A DNA stretch of 27,500 nucleotides from Symbiodinium natans. Lineage: Eukaryota; Sar; Dinophyceae; Suessiales; Symbiodiniaceae. Of the stretch, positions 16,766 to 24,902 are shown piece by piece. The notes beneath the pieces are model-generated. The model saw only the letters and a program-made list of their open reading frames with translations, had not been told where the DNA came from and made no database searches. A program made the translations under genes and the position numbers. Positions within the stretch are counted from its first letter, which is position 1. Every line of letters begins with the position of its first letter. The DNA lies in the NCBI GenBank assembly GCA_905221605.1, contig CAJNDS010001613.1, positions 321,185-348,684 of the forward strand. The letters run 5' to 3'.

Positions 16766-17132
16766 CATTTAGTCCCGACAGAATGCAAGAAAAAGGGCGT
16801 TTTTGGCTCGGGAAGGGGTACCCCCCCATGGCGGACCCTGGATTTCACGATTTTCGGGTCAGGGAAGAGGGGGGTCCAGGGGGTCCAGGGTGGTGCACTT
16901 CTGAGGGCTCGGGTCGTTCATCAAGAGTAGGATCAGAGAAGATCCCTGTGTAAATATGGGCGCCACTCTGGTGGCCTAGTGGCAAGGCGAGGTTGAGGGG
17001 CTCTCTATTCGACCATTCTCCAATGGCTCCACCCATTGTCCATCCAGTAAAGGTGTCCATCACTGCCGGGTATCTTCTGGGTCCAGGCACCCTAGGACAG
17101 GGTGGGTACGGCCAAAGGAGGCCGGGTGGGAA
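16766..17132. other. unique segment with a pol III box A-like motif
   Basis: 16972-16982 (TGGCCTAGTGG) matches the tRNA/SINE box A consensus. A TTCGACC motif about 35 bp downstream is a poor box B, and no cloverleaf can be folded. A minus ORF (16845-17090) crosses the region without recognisable domains. Possibly a SINE relic. Confidence 0.3.
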
Positions 17133-17288
17133 TTTAGGGTTTAGGGTTTAGGGTTTAGGGTTTAGGGTTTAGGGTTTAGGGTTTAGGGTTTAGGGTTTAG
17201 GGTTTAGGGTTTAGGGTTTAGGGGTTAAGGTTTAGGGTTTAGGGTTTAGGATTTAGGGTTTAGGGTTTAGGGTTTAGGGTTTAGGGTT
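17133..17288 (+). repeat. TTTAGGG array
   Basis: About 22 units with few variants. Confidence 0.97.
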
Positions 17289-17439
17289 GAGAGAGGGCTT
17301 TTTGGGCTTACAGGGCTTAAGAGGGTCTAGAGGGCTTAGAGGGCTTACAGGGCTTGCAGGGTCAGAGGGCTCTAAAGGCTTTTAGGGCGTTGTGCCTTTG
17401 TAGGCTTATGGGCTCTATAGTCTTCATAGGGTTTTTGCT

Positions 17440-17500
17440 TAGGGTTTAGGGATTAGGATTTAGGGTTTAGGGTTTAGGGTTAGGGTTCAGGGTTTAGGGC
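17440..17500 (+). repeat. TTTAGGG array, short
   Basis: About eight units. Preceded at 17290-17400 by diverged repeats of AGGGCTTAGAGGG type. Confidence 0.9.
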
Positions 17501-17524
17501 ACCTCAAACCCCCCCCCCACCCCC

Positions 17525-17563
17525 CTCCACTGGCAGGCCTTTGGCTTCTTCACCTTTGCGGAA
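17525..17563 (-). CDS. candidate small exon
   Basis: The minus strand after CCCTAG reads FRKGEEAKGLPVE and then enters a G-rich tract with GTGGGG. Charged and protein-like. Lies between two TTTAGGG(+) arrays. Confidence 0.35.
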
Positions 17564-17565
17564 CT

Positions 17566-17662
17566 AGGGTTTAGGGTTCAGGGTTCAGGGTTTAGGGTTT
17601 AGGGTTTAGGGTTTCGGGTTTAGGGTTTAGGGTTCAGGGTTTAGGGTTTAGGGTTTAGGGTT
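17566..17662 (+). repeat. TTTAGGG/TTCAGGG array
   Basis: About 14 units. Confidence 0.95.
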
Positions 17663-18163
17663 CCTCTAAGCCCCCAAAAGGATTATAGTATCCCAAAAAG
17701 TGTACCGTGGACTCCTTCAGCTACGAAGACAACGACCGGTCCGGGTTTAGGGCTTTAGGACTCAAGGCTTCATGGTGCGAGGGTGGCTTTGTGGTCACCC
17801 TAAACCCTAAACCCTAAACCCTGAAACCCCTAAACCCTAAACCCTAAGACCCTAGGGGCTTCGGGCGTTTTAGGGTTTTCGGGTTTACGGCGTTTCAAAG
17901 TACAAGGAAGGCAAATCCTAAACCACATCTTGAACCAAAATACCTCACACCCGCAACCCTTTTCCTTTGTCAGGGATGACCCCAAAAAGCCCCAAACCAA
18001 ACAACCCTGACCTAAGCGTCTCTAGAGGCTGCCATAGAGGGAGCGGTAGGGGTGAAGGCTCCATTGGGAGCAGGTGTTCCAATCGCAGGGTGACTTTTTC
18101 GGATGCGAACTCCTGCTACGGCGCAGCTTCTTCTCGACCAGGCTGTGGCGCAACAGAGTTATA
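17663..18163. other. mixed segment with short arrays and ambiguous coding pieces
   Basis: Contains a short CCCTAAA array (17798-17850), a strong plus acceptor TTTTCCTTTGTCAG (ending about 17972) and an open plus frame (17967-18176, including SNRRVTFSDANSCYGAASS). The minus strand is open too (RHSLVEKKLRRSRSSHPKKS). Earlier, 17703-17735 reads TVDSFSYEDNDRSG on plus. Coding is likely somewhere here, but the strand is unresolved. Confidence 0.35.
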
Positions 18164-18225
18164 CCCTAAACCCTAAACCCCAAACCCTAAACCCGAAACC
18201 CTAAACCCTAAACCCTAAACCCTCC
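18164..18225 (-). repeat. CCCTAAA array
   Basis: About nine units. Confidence 0.96.
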
Positions 18226-18294
18226 TCCGCACTTAAGTCTGTCCACGAAGCAGTCCATGCCGCCTGCGCGGCGTGTAGCCCAACTTCAAGCCAC

Positions 18295-18366
18295 CTGAAT
18301 CCTCCTCGCCCCAAGCACGCACGGAGTCACGTGCCAGCCACAGTCGCTCGATCCACGTTTCGAATG
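18295..18366 (-). CDS. candidate exon, 72 nt
   Basis: The sense acceptor ACCCCAAG is formed at the edge of the telomeric repeat. The frame reads FETWIERLWLARDSVRAWGE then EDS, and the donor TTCAG|GTGGCT is at 18294. The same frame stays open about 20 codons past the donor (GLKLGYTPRRRHGLLRGQT), so the exon may extend to about 18235. Aromatic and helix-like. No family recognised. Confidence 0.5.
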
Positions 18367-18370
18367 CTTG

Positions 18371-18458
18371 GGGTTTAGGGTTTAGGGTTTAGGGTTTAGG
18401 GTTTAGGGTTTAGGGTTTAGGGTTTAGGGTTTAGGGTTTAGGGTTTAGGGTTTAGGGT

Positions 18459-18497
<39 letters not shown>

Positions 18498-18540
18498 GGT
18501 CTAAGGCTTAGGGTTTGAGGCTTGGGGTTTAAGGTTTTGA
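18371..18540 (+). repeat. TTTAGGG array then TTGAGGG cluster
   Basis: 12 perfect TTTAGGG, then seven TTGAGGG units in a row, then diverged units. Confidence 0.97.
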
Positions 18541-18633
18541 GGGTTGAGGGTTTTGGAGAGGCTTGGGTCCCTTTTTGGGGGTCCTTACCGTAGTCTACTG
18601 GGCTAAAACGGAGCCAAATTTGGAGAACTAATG

Positions 18634-18720
18634 GCCCCAAACCCTAAACCCCAAATCCTAAACCCCAAACCCTTAACCCTAAGGCCAAACCCCAAACCCT
18701 AAACCCTAAACCCCAAACCT
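18634..18720 (-). repeat. CCCTAAA/CCCCAAA array
   Basis: About 12 mixed units. Confidence 0.94.
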
Positions 18721-18755
18721 TGCACCCTTATGGAAGGAGCCTTGGCAGATTTCAC

Positions 18756-18800
18756 CTCCGTGAACTGTTGTTCGACCAGCTTGCGCTTGCTGGCCTCCAA
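18756..18800 (-). CDS. candidate exon with GTGAAA donor
   Basis: The minus strand reads RLEASKRKLVEQQFTE up to GAG|GTGAAA (18755). Strongly helical, coiled-coil-like composition. The acceptor is either the AG of GGCCAG within the frame or lies in the adjacent repeat. The frame also reads on past the donor (VKSAKAPSI). The plus strand (18720-19040) is open but becomes pure repeat. Confidence 0.45.
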
Positions 18801-18807
18801 GCGAGTT

Positions 18808-19060
18808 TTGGGTTTAGGGGTTCAGGGGTTCAGGGGTTTTGGGGTTTTGGGGTTTTGGGGTTTAGGGCGTTTAGGGGGTTTTGGGGGCTTAGGGGGTTTA
18901 GGGGGTTTAGGGGGTTTAGGGGGTTTAGGGGGTTTAGGGGGGTTAGGGGGTTTAGGGGGGTTAGGGGGGTTAGGGGGTTTAGGGGGCTTAGGGGTTTAAA
19001 GGTTTGGGTTGGTGTTTTAGGGTTGGGGCTTAGGGTTTAGGGTTTAGGGTATGGTTCAGG
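18808..19060 (+). repeat. variant telomeric array with 9-mer TTTAGGGGG
   Basis: TTCAGGGG and TTTTGGGG units lead into consecutive TTTAGGGGG 9-mers at about 18890-18990. A 9-mer keeps one frame, so the plus strand encodes a meaningless (GFR)n peptide. Confidence 0.95.
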
Positions 19061-19380
19061 GTTTACAGAGGTTTATAGTGGTTTAGGCTTATCGGGGTTT
19101 AGGGGTTTAGAGGTGGAGGGCTTCTAGGGGTTCAGGGTTCAGGTTGTAGGGTTTTGGGCTTATAGGGACAGGGTTTCTGGGGGCTTGCAGGGGTTTAGGG
19201 CTTATGGGGGTTAGGTAGACCCTAAACCCTAAACCCTACCTATACCCACCCACAAGCCTTCCAGTCACCATCCAAGAGTTGAACCCTAAAGCCTCACCCC
19301 CCAAACTCGCCGTCTGAATATCGGGTTCGTGGCCACGAGCTTGGAGATGTTTGGTTTCAGGTTTCTGGGTTTAGGGTGAC
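19061..19380. other. degenerate telomeric region and spacer
   Basis: Diverged TTTAGGG-like units to about 19215, three CCCTAAA units at 19218-19240, then about 130 bp of unique sequence. No gene seen. Confidence 0.5.
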
Positions 19381-19381
19381 A

Positions 19382-19415
19382 CCCCCCCCCCCCCCCCCCA
19401 AAAAAAAAAAAAAAA
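19382..19415. repeat. C18 A16 homopolymer pair
   Basis: Eighteen C then sixteen A with no interruption. Confidence 0.9.
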
Positions 19416-19569
19416 CCTAACACACAAAGTCCACAGCAGAGTTTGACGTTCCTGGTTTGGGGTTTAGGGCTTAGGGCTTAGGGGTTCAGACGTCCGAATG
19501 ATCAGCCGATAGTACAGCAGGAGTCCTTCCTTTACAGCTCAAAAGCAGCCTGGCTGTTGCTAAACCTGG

Positions 19570-19675
19570 GGCTCAAAACCTGAAACCCTCAACCCTCAAC
19601 CCTCAACCCCCGAAACCCTAAACCCTAAACCCTAAACCCTAAAAACCCTAAAAACCCTAAACCCTAAACCCCAAT
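19570..19675 (-). repeat. CCCTAAA/CCCTCAA array
   Basis: About 14 units. Confidence 0.95.
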
Positions 19676-19803
19676 GCAAACCGCAAGCCAAGCCACCGAC
19701 CTCCAATCCAACGTTGCAACAAGCCACGCCTTCATGCGAACAGCCATGTGTGGCGAATCGCGGACGCTGCGAAGCTGATCTGCTGTCCAAAGCAATGTTC
19801 CAC

Positions 19804-19936
19804 TTATTGGTCTGGCATTGACAATTGCACGTTGTTGCGCAGTGGAAGCAAACCGATGTGCTCAACCAAGCAAAGCCGGAAACGGAAGCCATCTGCCTCT
19901 GAGCCCAAAATGGTCAAGTTTTGCACATCAACAAAG
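19804..19936 (-). CDS. strong coding segment, unrecognised protein
   Basis: The acceptor GTGCTCTGATGCAG ends at 19937. The next 43 codons include FVDVQNLTILGSEADGFRFR and LCLVEHIGLLPLRNNVQLSM, then PDQ and a TAA at 19804. The alternating hydrophobic pattern looks like a beta-rich folded domain. A GTGCAA just before the end could be a donor; otherwise this is the last exon. The overlapping plus ORFs look less natural. Family unknown. Confidence 0.55.
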
Positions 19937-20214
19937 CTGCATCAGAGCACGGGGGTTGCCGCTAGTTTTAGGAGAAGCTTCTGATCCGCTTCTTCTGGAC
20001 TGAGAAATTCGCAGGTTTTGGCCGTTTGCTTGTTGCATAGATAGGTATAGTCGTAGCGCTTAGTGCAGAATTATCACAAACACACGTTTGGCTTAATTCT
20101 CGGGCTAGGTGCAACAATGTGAAACATGCATGAGAAGTGGTGCGAGTTTTTGTCATGTAGTTGCAAGAAAGGCGGGGACAACCAGACAGGAAACAGACAG
20201 GAAGAAAACACCAC

Positions 20215-20265
20215 GGCCAGGGCGGAACGTGCTTCATGTCGTCCTGGTATTTCTTCGCCAGAACC
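20215..20265 (-). CDS. candidate 51-nt exon
   Basis: The sense strand has CTGCTAG as acceptor, then VLAKKYQDDMKHVPPW, then GGCC|GTGGTG as a weak donor. It would be upstream of the 19.8-19.94 kb segment. The 280 bp between contain a pyrimidine-rich tract and one more acceptor-like CGAATTTCTCAG (about 20006). Confidence 0.45.
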
Positions 20266-20317
20266 CTAGCAGGCCCTAGCAGACACACTGTTTCAAAGAG
20301 CACTTTGCGGGGTTTCG

Positions 20318-20410
20318 AATAGGGGTTAGGGTTTAGGGTTTAGGGCTTAGGGTTTAGGATTAGGGTTCAGGGTTTAGGGTTCAGGGTCTAGGGTTCAGGG
20401 TTTAGAGTGA
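20318..20410 (+). repeat. TTTAGGG/TTCAGGG array
   Basis: About 13 units, many diverged. Confidence 0.94.
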
Positions 20411-20844
20411 GAACAAGAATCTCCAAACCCAAACGTTCAGTCTGGGCATCCAACATGTCATGGAGGGTTTAGGGTTTAATGTGTAGGGGGTTAGGGTGAT
20501 CTTGGCCCAACTTTGAATGCTTTCTGGACGCTCAGTCAGCAGCTGTACAAAGGGCACCTGTACATGGACATGCCGCTGCATGATGTCCTGCCTTTGCAAG
20601 CTGCAAAGGCAATGCCGTGCAGGGCAAGGCAAACAGGGTGGATTCCTAACAAAGGCGGCATTTCCTCAAACTTACTGTGAGGGAAATTTGACCATCACCT
20701 GATGTCCCCGACGGCAATGCAAAACGACTTCTGTACACATCCTACGTGCGGAAAATTCCGCCAGGAGGTCCCCCGATCAGGGCTTAAAGTACAGGCCCCC
20801 TAGCATGGGTCCTTTACACCCACGAACATGCCCTGCTTTCGCGC
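20411..20844. other. unique segment, no supported gene
   Basis: Contains TTTGCAAGCTGCAAAGGCA, a short palindrome near 20593-20610. ORFs on both strands (20402-20632 minus, 20517-20702 plus) lack support. Confidence 0.4.
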
Positions 20845-20954
20845 GGTTCTCTATATTACGGGCCCTGTTCTGTACCCTATATTGCCGGGTACCCTACATA
20901 CAAGGCTCCGTCTTGCAATAATATCTCCCAAAAGAGACAATAATTTAGAGAACC
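20845..20954. repeat. inverted repeat, 14-bp arms
   Basis: GGTTCTCTATATTA (20845-20858) pairs with TAATTTAGAGAACC (20941-20954) with one mismatch. AT-rich core. Lies in an interval between TTTAGGG (left) and CCCTAAA (right). Confidence 0.55.
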
Positions 20955-21082
20955 TCCCACATACCTTGTTAAAGTAAAGGCCACGTGGCCCATAGCGTAA
21001 AACCCTACACCCTAAGAAAACGTAACCCCTAAAGCCCTAGAACCGAACAAAAAAAAACCCTCTACAGACCCCAGGCTATATA

Positions 21083-21173
21083 CCCCCGAGGTTTAGGGTT
21101 TCGCGTTTCGGGTTTCGCGTTTAGGGTTTAGGGTTTAGGGTTTAGGGTTTAGGGTTTAGGGTTTAGGGTTTCT
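21083..21173 (+). repeat. TTTAGGG/TTTCGCG array
   Basis: Starts with TTTCGCG/TTTCGGG variants, then nine perfect units. Confidence 0.96.
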
Positions 21174-21191
21174 TCGGACGGGGCCCTCACC

Positions 21192-21269
21192 CTAGGCCAT
21201 GGAAAGTGAGCCGAATTCCGCCACGACGGCTTCAAGGTCGCCGCGGCGCGGCATTTTGCCGGGCATCAC
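21192..21269 (-). CDS. candidate terminal exon
   Basis: The acceptor CCACAGCTCAG ends at 21270. The 25 codons begin VMPGKMPRRGDLEAVVAEFG and end SLSMA, followed by TAG at 21192. The stop makes this a possible last exon of the minus-strand chain. GTGAGG follows just after the stop. Function unknown. Confidence 0.5.
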   Translation of the reverse strand: MMPGKMPRRGDLEAVVAEFGSLSMA

Positions 21270-21280
21270 CTGAGCTGTGG

Positions 21281-21360
21281 TTTAGGGTTTAGGGTTTGGG
21301 GTTTGGGGATTGGGGTTTGGGGTTTAGGGTTCAGGGTTTAGGGTTTAGGGTTAAGTTTGG
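21281..21360 (+). repeat. TTTAGGG/TTTGGGG array
   Basis: About ten units. Confidence 0.95.
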
Positions 21361-21483
21361 GGGCTTTGTGCTGACCTAAGGCCAGGAAAACTGAACCCTT
21401 GAAACCCTAAGCCACTCTAAGCCCTAAGCCCTCACCCCTAAACCATGATACGCCCTAAGCTCTCAACCCTCAAAAGCCCTAAT

Positions 21484-21562
21484 ATAGGGGTCGGAATCAT
21501 GGTCCCTTTCTAGATATATAAGTATACTACAATAACCCCAAAACCCTATTCTAATTGTTAAG
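21484..21562 (-). mobile_element. internally deleted relative of the MITE-like element
   Basis: TATAGGGGTCGGAAT, CATGGTCCCT and ACCCCAAAACCCTATTCT occur in the same order as in the reverse complement of 22236-22442, but without the central palindrome. It looks like a deletion derivative in inverted orientation. Confidence 0.7.
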
Positions 21563-21584
21563 GCCCTATATTAAACCCCTGCTC

Positions 21585-21671
21585 CCCAGAAACTCGCTTG
21601 CATCGGCAGTGGCAGCATCCACTGCTTCGCCATCCGCCTGCGTGTTGCCGGCGACAACGGCCGCCTGGTCC
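21585..21671 (-). CDS. candidate exon with strong acceptor, acidic
   Basis: The acceptor GATGCTCTTTCAG ends at 21672. The frame reads DQAAVVAGNTQADGEAVDAA then TADASEFLG. Alanine- and acid-rich, disordered-looking. The donor is unclear (GTTTAA near 21576). The plus strand also reads plausibly (SIHCFAIRLRVAGDNGRL). Confidence 0.45.
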
Positions 21672-21684
21672 CTGAAAGAGCATC

Positions 21685-21840
21685 CCTAAACCCTAAACAC
21701 TAAACCCCAAACACCAAACCCCAAACCCTAAACCCCAAACCCCAAACCCCAAACCCTAAACCCCAAACCCTAAACCTCAAACCCCGAACCCTAAACCCCT
21801 AAACCCTAAACCCTAACCCCTAAACTCCTAAACCCGCGAC
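21685..21840 (-). repeat. CCCTAAA/CCCCAAA array
   Basis: About 21 units, alternating variants. Confidence 0.96.
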
Positions 21841-21846
21841 CCTTAC

Positions 21847-21871
21847 GTCTCCAGTGCCACAAGACATGACC
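21847..21871 (-). CDS. candidate 25-nt microexon
   Basis: Sense strand: GCTAAG acceptor, GGTCATG...GGAGAC (VMSCGTGD), then GTAAGG, an excellent donor. CCCTAAA (sense) abuts upstream and TTTAGGG (sense) downstream. Very short, so moderate confidence only. Confidence 0.35.
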
Positions 21872-21879
21872 CTTAGCAG

Positions 21880-22030
21880 GGTTTAGGGCTGAGGCTTCAG
21901 GGTTTAGGCTTTAGGGTTTAGGGTTTAGGGTGTAGGGTGTAGGGTTTAGGGTTTGGGGCTTCGGGTTTAGGGTTTAGGGTTTAGGGTAGGGTTTAGGCTG
22001 TAGGGTTTAGGGTTTAGGGTTTAGGGTTCA
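21880..22030 (+). repeat. TTTAGGG array with GTGTAGGG variants
   Basis: About 20 units. Confidence 0.96.
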
Positions 22031-22033
22031 GAC

Positions 22034-22092
22034 CTGGCGTCTACGCGGATTCGCTTGCGGCCGGCGTTGCCCCGGAGATGCGTGCCGAAGAC
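22034..22092 (-). CDS. candidate exon, 59 nt
   Basis: Sense strand: ACTCGCGAAG acceptor, VFGTHLRGNAGRKRIRVDA, then GCCAG|GTCTGA donor. The frame has a stop just upstream of the acceptor, which suits an exon boundary. Basic. Lies between two TTTAGGG(+) arrays. Confidence 0.45.
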
Positions 22093-22117
22093 CTTCGCGA
22101 GTCAGGGACACCCAACA

Positions 22118-22235
22118 TTTAGGGTTTAGGGTTTAGGGTTTAGGGTTTAGGGTTTAGGGCTTAGGGTTTAGGGTTTAGGGTTTAGGGTTTAGGCTTTAGG
22201 GTTTAGGGTTTAGGGTTTAGGCTTTAGGGTTTAGG
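22118..22235 (+). repeat. TTTAGGG array
   Basis: About 17 units with CTTTAGG variants. Confidence 0.97.
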
Positions 22236-22442
22236 GCTATAAGTAGAATAGGGTTTTGGGGGTAATTATTTGGGACGTTCCCCCTTATACTAACAGTCCT
22301 TAATAGGGGTTCTAGTATAGGGGGGGGGTACTAGAATCCCCTATCAAGGACTGTTAGTATAAGGGGGAACATCCCAGGTTGTTGTAGCACAGCCATATAG
22401 GGACCATGAGGGAATACTACTCGCGTTTATTCCGACCCCTAT
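22236..22442. mobile_element. MITE-like element, best copy, long palindrome inside
   Basis: 22272-22317 and 22329-22375 form a 46-47 bp inverted repeat with about three differences around an 11-nt G-rich loop. Flanks (AGAATAGGGTTTTGGGGGTAA left, CCGACCCCTATAG right) recur at 21484-21562, and the palindrome recurs at 14353-14452. No coding capacity. Lies between TTTAGGG (left) and CCCTAAA (right). Confidence 0.85.
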
Positions 22443-22493
22443 AGCAGGCGGAGGCACGGAGCTGAGAGAGCTCGAGTTGTTCATGGGCTGCCA

Positions 22494-22560
22494 CCCTAAA
22501 CCCTAAAACCCTAAAACCCTAAAATCCTAAACCCTAAACCCTAAACCCTAAACCCTAAAC
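22494..22560 (-). repeat. CCCTAAA/CCCTAAAA array
   Basis: About nine units. Confidence 0.96.
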
Positions 22561-22675
22561 CACTGTGGCAGAGAAACTAACGCATCCCAACTATGATTGT
22601 ATTCCTATGTTGCCTAAGAGTTTGAGCGCAGTGGATCGACCTTTCGTCCAACTTGATTCTCCAGCCTGCTGACAC

Positions 22676-22742
22676 CTGCGGCTCCGGCCGAGGGTGGGTG
22701 CTGCATGCCTTCGTGGCTCTCCTTGAGCAAACCACTCTAGAC
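22676..22742 (-). CDS. candidate exon with good splice sites
   Basis: The sense acceptor AGGGCTTTCAG ends at 22743, and the donor CCGCAG|GTGTCAG is at 22675. Two frames are open: LEWFAQGEPRRHAAPTLGRS and RVVCSRRATKACSTHPRPEP. The signals support the exon better than either frame. Lies between two CCCTAAA(+) arrays. Confidence 0.45.
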
Positions 22743-22799
22743 CTGAAAGCCCTTGATACCCCCACCAAAAGCCCCATGGAGACCAATCCATGTACACCC

Positions 22800-22930
22800 C
22801 CAAACCCTGAACCCTGACCTGAACCTCAACCCTAAACCCTAAACCCTTAAACCCTTAAACCCTCAATCCTTAACCCTAAACTAAACCCGAAACCCTAAAC
22901 CCTAAACCCTAAACCCTAAACCCTAAACCC
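22800..22930 (-). repeat. CCCTAAA array, degenerate left half
   Basis: About 18 units. CCCTTAAA variants are clustered near 22845-22860. Confidence 0.95.
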
Positions 22931-22936
22931 CCCCTT

Positions 22937-23041
22937 CCAAATGCGCGGTGAGAGCGGCATTTTCCGTGATGGACGTCACTTCAGGATCACCCGCGCCCAC
23001 CGAGGGTGTCGGCTCCAGGCGGATGGCCCAGCCCGTGTTGC
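22937..23041 (-). CDS. candidate exon, about 35 codons
   Basis: Sense strand: CGCTCCTTGAG acceptor, then NTGWAIRLEPTPSVGAGDPE and VTSITENAALTAHLEGG, running into GGGGGGGTTTAG, where the telomeric repeat offers the first GT. Composition is convincing on minus, but all plus frames are open too. Confidence 0.45.
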
Positions 23042-23053
23042 CTCAAGGAGCGG

Positions 23054-23080
23054 GGATTGGGGGAGGGGGGGGGGGGGCCT
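23054..23080. repeat. G-rich homopolymer-like tract
   Basis: GGGGATTGGGGGAG followed by a run of G's. Confidence 0.8.
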
Positions 23081-23136
23081 TGATTCAGGAATATACCTTG
23101 AAGAGTTTTAGTGTTTAGGGTTTAGGGTTTAGGGTA

Positions 23137-23420
23137 ACTCATGACAAGAACACCTAAAGATTGAAGGTATGTCTTCAACCCTAGGCCCTCAAACTACTAA
23201 ATGAGGGGGAATTGGGGCCTCGCGGGAATCTCTCTTCTGTTTGGCTGTATGCTAAGCTACAGCACACCCACTGGCTTTCAAAGCTGCACGTACCCAAAGA
23301 CTCCACCAAACCCTAACCCTAACCCCACACCACAGGAGCAGAAGCAATAGCATATACTTGGGCCATATGGGACGCATCTTTAAGCCCAAGCCTAAACCCT
23401 GAACCCTACTTGGAGCTTCA
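23137..23420. other. spacer, no gene seen
   Basis: Unique sequence with isolated CCCTAAC and CCCTAAA units near 23308-23325 and 23388-23408. Confidence 0.45.
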
Positions 23421-23421
23421 T

Positions 23422-23536
23422 GGTACTTTATTAACCAATTATAGCTGTACCTATAACCGTACTTATAGCCATATTAGGGCAGTTAAGGGGCTTCTCAGTG
23501 GGTTATAAGTACAGTTAAGATTGGTTAATACGTACC
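23422..23536. repeat. inverted repeat, about 36-bp arms, abutting telomeric array
   Basis: GGTACTTTATTAACCAATTA...CTATAACC (23422-23458) pairs imperfectly with 23501-23536. The right arm ends ...GTACC and shares its last two C's with the first CCCTAAA of the next array. AT-rich hairpin unlike the MITE-like family. Confidence 0.75.
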
Positions 23537-23643
23537 CTAAACCCTAAACCCTAAACCCTAAACCCTAAACCCTAAACCCTAAACCCTAAACCCTAAACCC
23601 TAAACCCTAAACCCTAAACCCTAAACCCTAAACCCTAAACCCT
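23535..23643 (-). repeat. CCCTAAA array, 15 perfect units
   Basis: Uninterrupted from the hairpin boundary to about 23640. Confidence 0.98.
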
Positions 23644-23738
23644 ACACTTATAATTGGGTCATAATAAGTAACATGAACCTCCAAGCAAACCCTCTGCTGG
23701 GCCCAGAGGGCCCAAGGTCTCGCGTTTGAGGAAAGCAC

Positions 23739-23773
23739 CTTGGAAGCAGCATCGCTGCACGTTCGCAGAGCTC
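23739..23773 (-). CDS. candidate 35-nt exon
   Basis: Sense strand: GGGTTGCAG acceptor, ELCERAAMLLP, then CCAAG|GTGCTT donor. CCCTAAA(+) on the left and TTTTGGG(+) on the right. A longer minus frame (23648-23941) covers it but runs into repeat. Confidence 0.45.
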
Positions 23774-23815
23774 CTGCAACCCCCCGCTTTGAAGGAGGGT
23801 TCTGGGTGCTGGGTT

Positions 23816-23912
23816 TTTTGGGTTTTGGGTTTGGGGTTTGGGGTTTGGGGGTTTTGGGGGTTTTGGGTTTTGGGTTTTGGGTTTTGGGTTTTTTTGGGTT
23901 TTGGGTTGTGGG
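23816..23912 (+). repeat. TTTTGGG/TTTGGGG array
   Basis: A homogeneous variant block without TTTAGGG. Confidence 0.95.
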
Positions 23913-23959
23913 TAAGAGTCCTGTCCTACGTCTGTGTGCAAGTCTTTCTGTGCGTCTGC

Positions 23960-24010
23960 CCTAAACCCTAAACCCTAAACCCCAAACCCTAAATCCTAAA
24001 CCCTGAACCC
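23960..24010 (-). repeat. CCCTAAA array
   Basis: About seven units. Confidence 0.95.
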
Positions 24011-24015
24011 CACAC

Positions 24016-24112
24016 CATATGTCTTTGCGCCGAACCCACGGCTCCCGCCCGCCACGACGACGCCGCGGCCGTTGTCGAGAAGGTCGCAAGAGTCGAGCTC
24101 CAGGCGGCCCTC
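24016..24112 (-). CDS. candidate exon, 97 nt
   Basis: Sense strand: AAAGCACGCAG acceptor, GRLELDSCDLLDNGRGVVVA then GGSRGFGAKTY, and TATG|GTGTGG as donor. The Gly-rich beta-like pattern (LLDNGRGVVVAGG) shares CTCGACAACGGC with the segment at 24.9 kb. CCCTAAA (sense) upstream and TTTAGGG (sense) downstream. A plus frame (AAAVVEKVARVELQAALLRA) is also open. Confidence 0.5.
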
Positions 24113-24120
24113 CTGCGTGC

Positions 24121-24175
24121 TTTAGGGTTTGGGGTTTGGGGTTTAGGGTTTAGGGTTTAGGGTTTAGGGTTCAGG
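24121..24175 (+). repeat. TTTAGGG/TTTGGGG array
   Basis: About eight units. Confidence 0.95.
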
Positions 24176-24329
24176 GCCGAGGGTTTACAGTACAGGGCTG
24201 GTCTTTTCAAGAATTTCGGGCCAGGCTTGGCAAGTGTTGGATTGCAGCCCCGTCCTTGGCCACGGACGCACCACCGCGCTGGCAGCGCGCGATGTGGCAC
24301 CTTGTCGCCAGGGTGCTTGGTGCTTGATG
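24176..24329. other. unique GC-rich segment, no clear exon
   Basis: 150 bp between two TTTAGGG(+) arrays. Open in places, but no matched splice pair was found. Confidence 0.4.
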
Positions 24330-24395
24330 GGTTTGGGGTTTGGGGTTTGGGGTTGAGGGTTGAGGGTTTAGGGTTTAGGGTTTAGGGTTTAGAGT
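24330..24395 (+). repeat. TTTGGGG/TTTAGGG array
   Basis: About nine units. Confidence 0.94.
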
Positions 24396-24749
24396 CTTAG
24401 AGTTTCCCTCAAACCCTGTAGAGCCCTACTTACTGCAACCCGCGTACCTAAAGCCCTAAAACCCTCAATGAAGCCCTAACCTCAAGACCCTGAAGCCTGA
24501 GCTCCCTTTGTCTTGAACCCGAAAGCCCAAGCCCTTAAGGCCCTAAACGCTGAGCCCAAGAAACTCTAAGATCTTGCAAATACCCGTTTCTTTTTTTTCC
24601 TTTTGTTTTTGTGCGGGGGGGGGGGGGGGGGGGGGGTTCAGAAGTATTAGAAGCATTTCCGGGTATACTAAGGGCACCTTGCTGGTACTTTCGGAGTTCG
24701 GGAATTGGGAACCTTATACTTCCCCGCGTATTACCCCTTGAAGCCTACA
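24396..24749. other. degenerate CCCTAAA region, T-rich and G22 tracts
   Basis: Diverged CCCTAAA-like units at 24410-24560, T-rich 24585-24610 and a 22-base G run at 24615-24636, then about 110 bp of unique sequence. No gene seen. Confidence 0.6.
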
Positions 24750-24890
24750 CCCTCAACCCTAAGCCCTGCACCCCAAAACCCTAAACTCTGATCCCTAAAC
24801 CCTACACCTTGAACCCCAAAACCCTGAGCCCTACACCCTAAACCTAAAACCCTAAACCCTAAACCCTAAACCCTAAACCCTAAACCCTAA
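24750..24890 (-). repeat. CCCTAAA array
   Basis: Degenerate left half, six perfect units at the right. Confidence 0.95.
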
Positions 24891-24902
24891 CTCCCTCTTC
24901 AG

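Noticed and set aside
16960-17040. Possible tRNA gene
   Set aside because: Box A is good, but there is no proper box B, anticodon stem or acceptor stem. Kept only as a possible SINE relic.
18720-19040. Plus ORF with long (GFR)n or (GGL)n repeat
   Set aside because: Direct product of the TTTAGGGGG 9-mer array, so not evidence for a protein.
22591-22803. Intact 70-codon minus ORF as a complete gene
   Set aside because: It overlaps another equally open minus frame, and the good splice signals inside it argue for an exon rather than a complete small gene.
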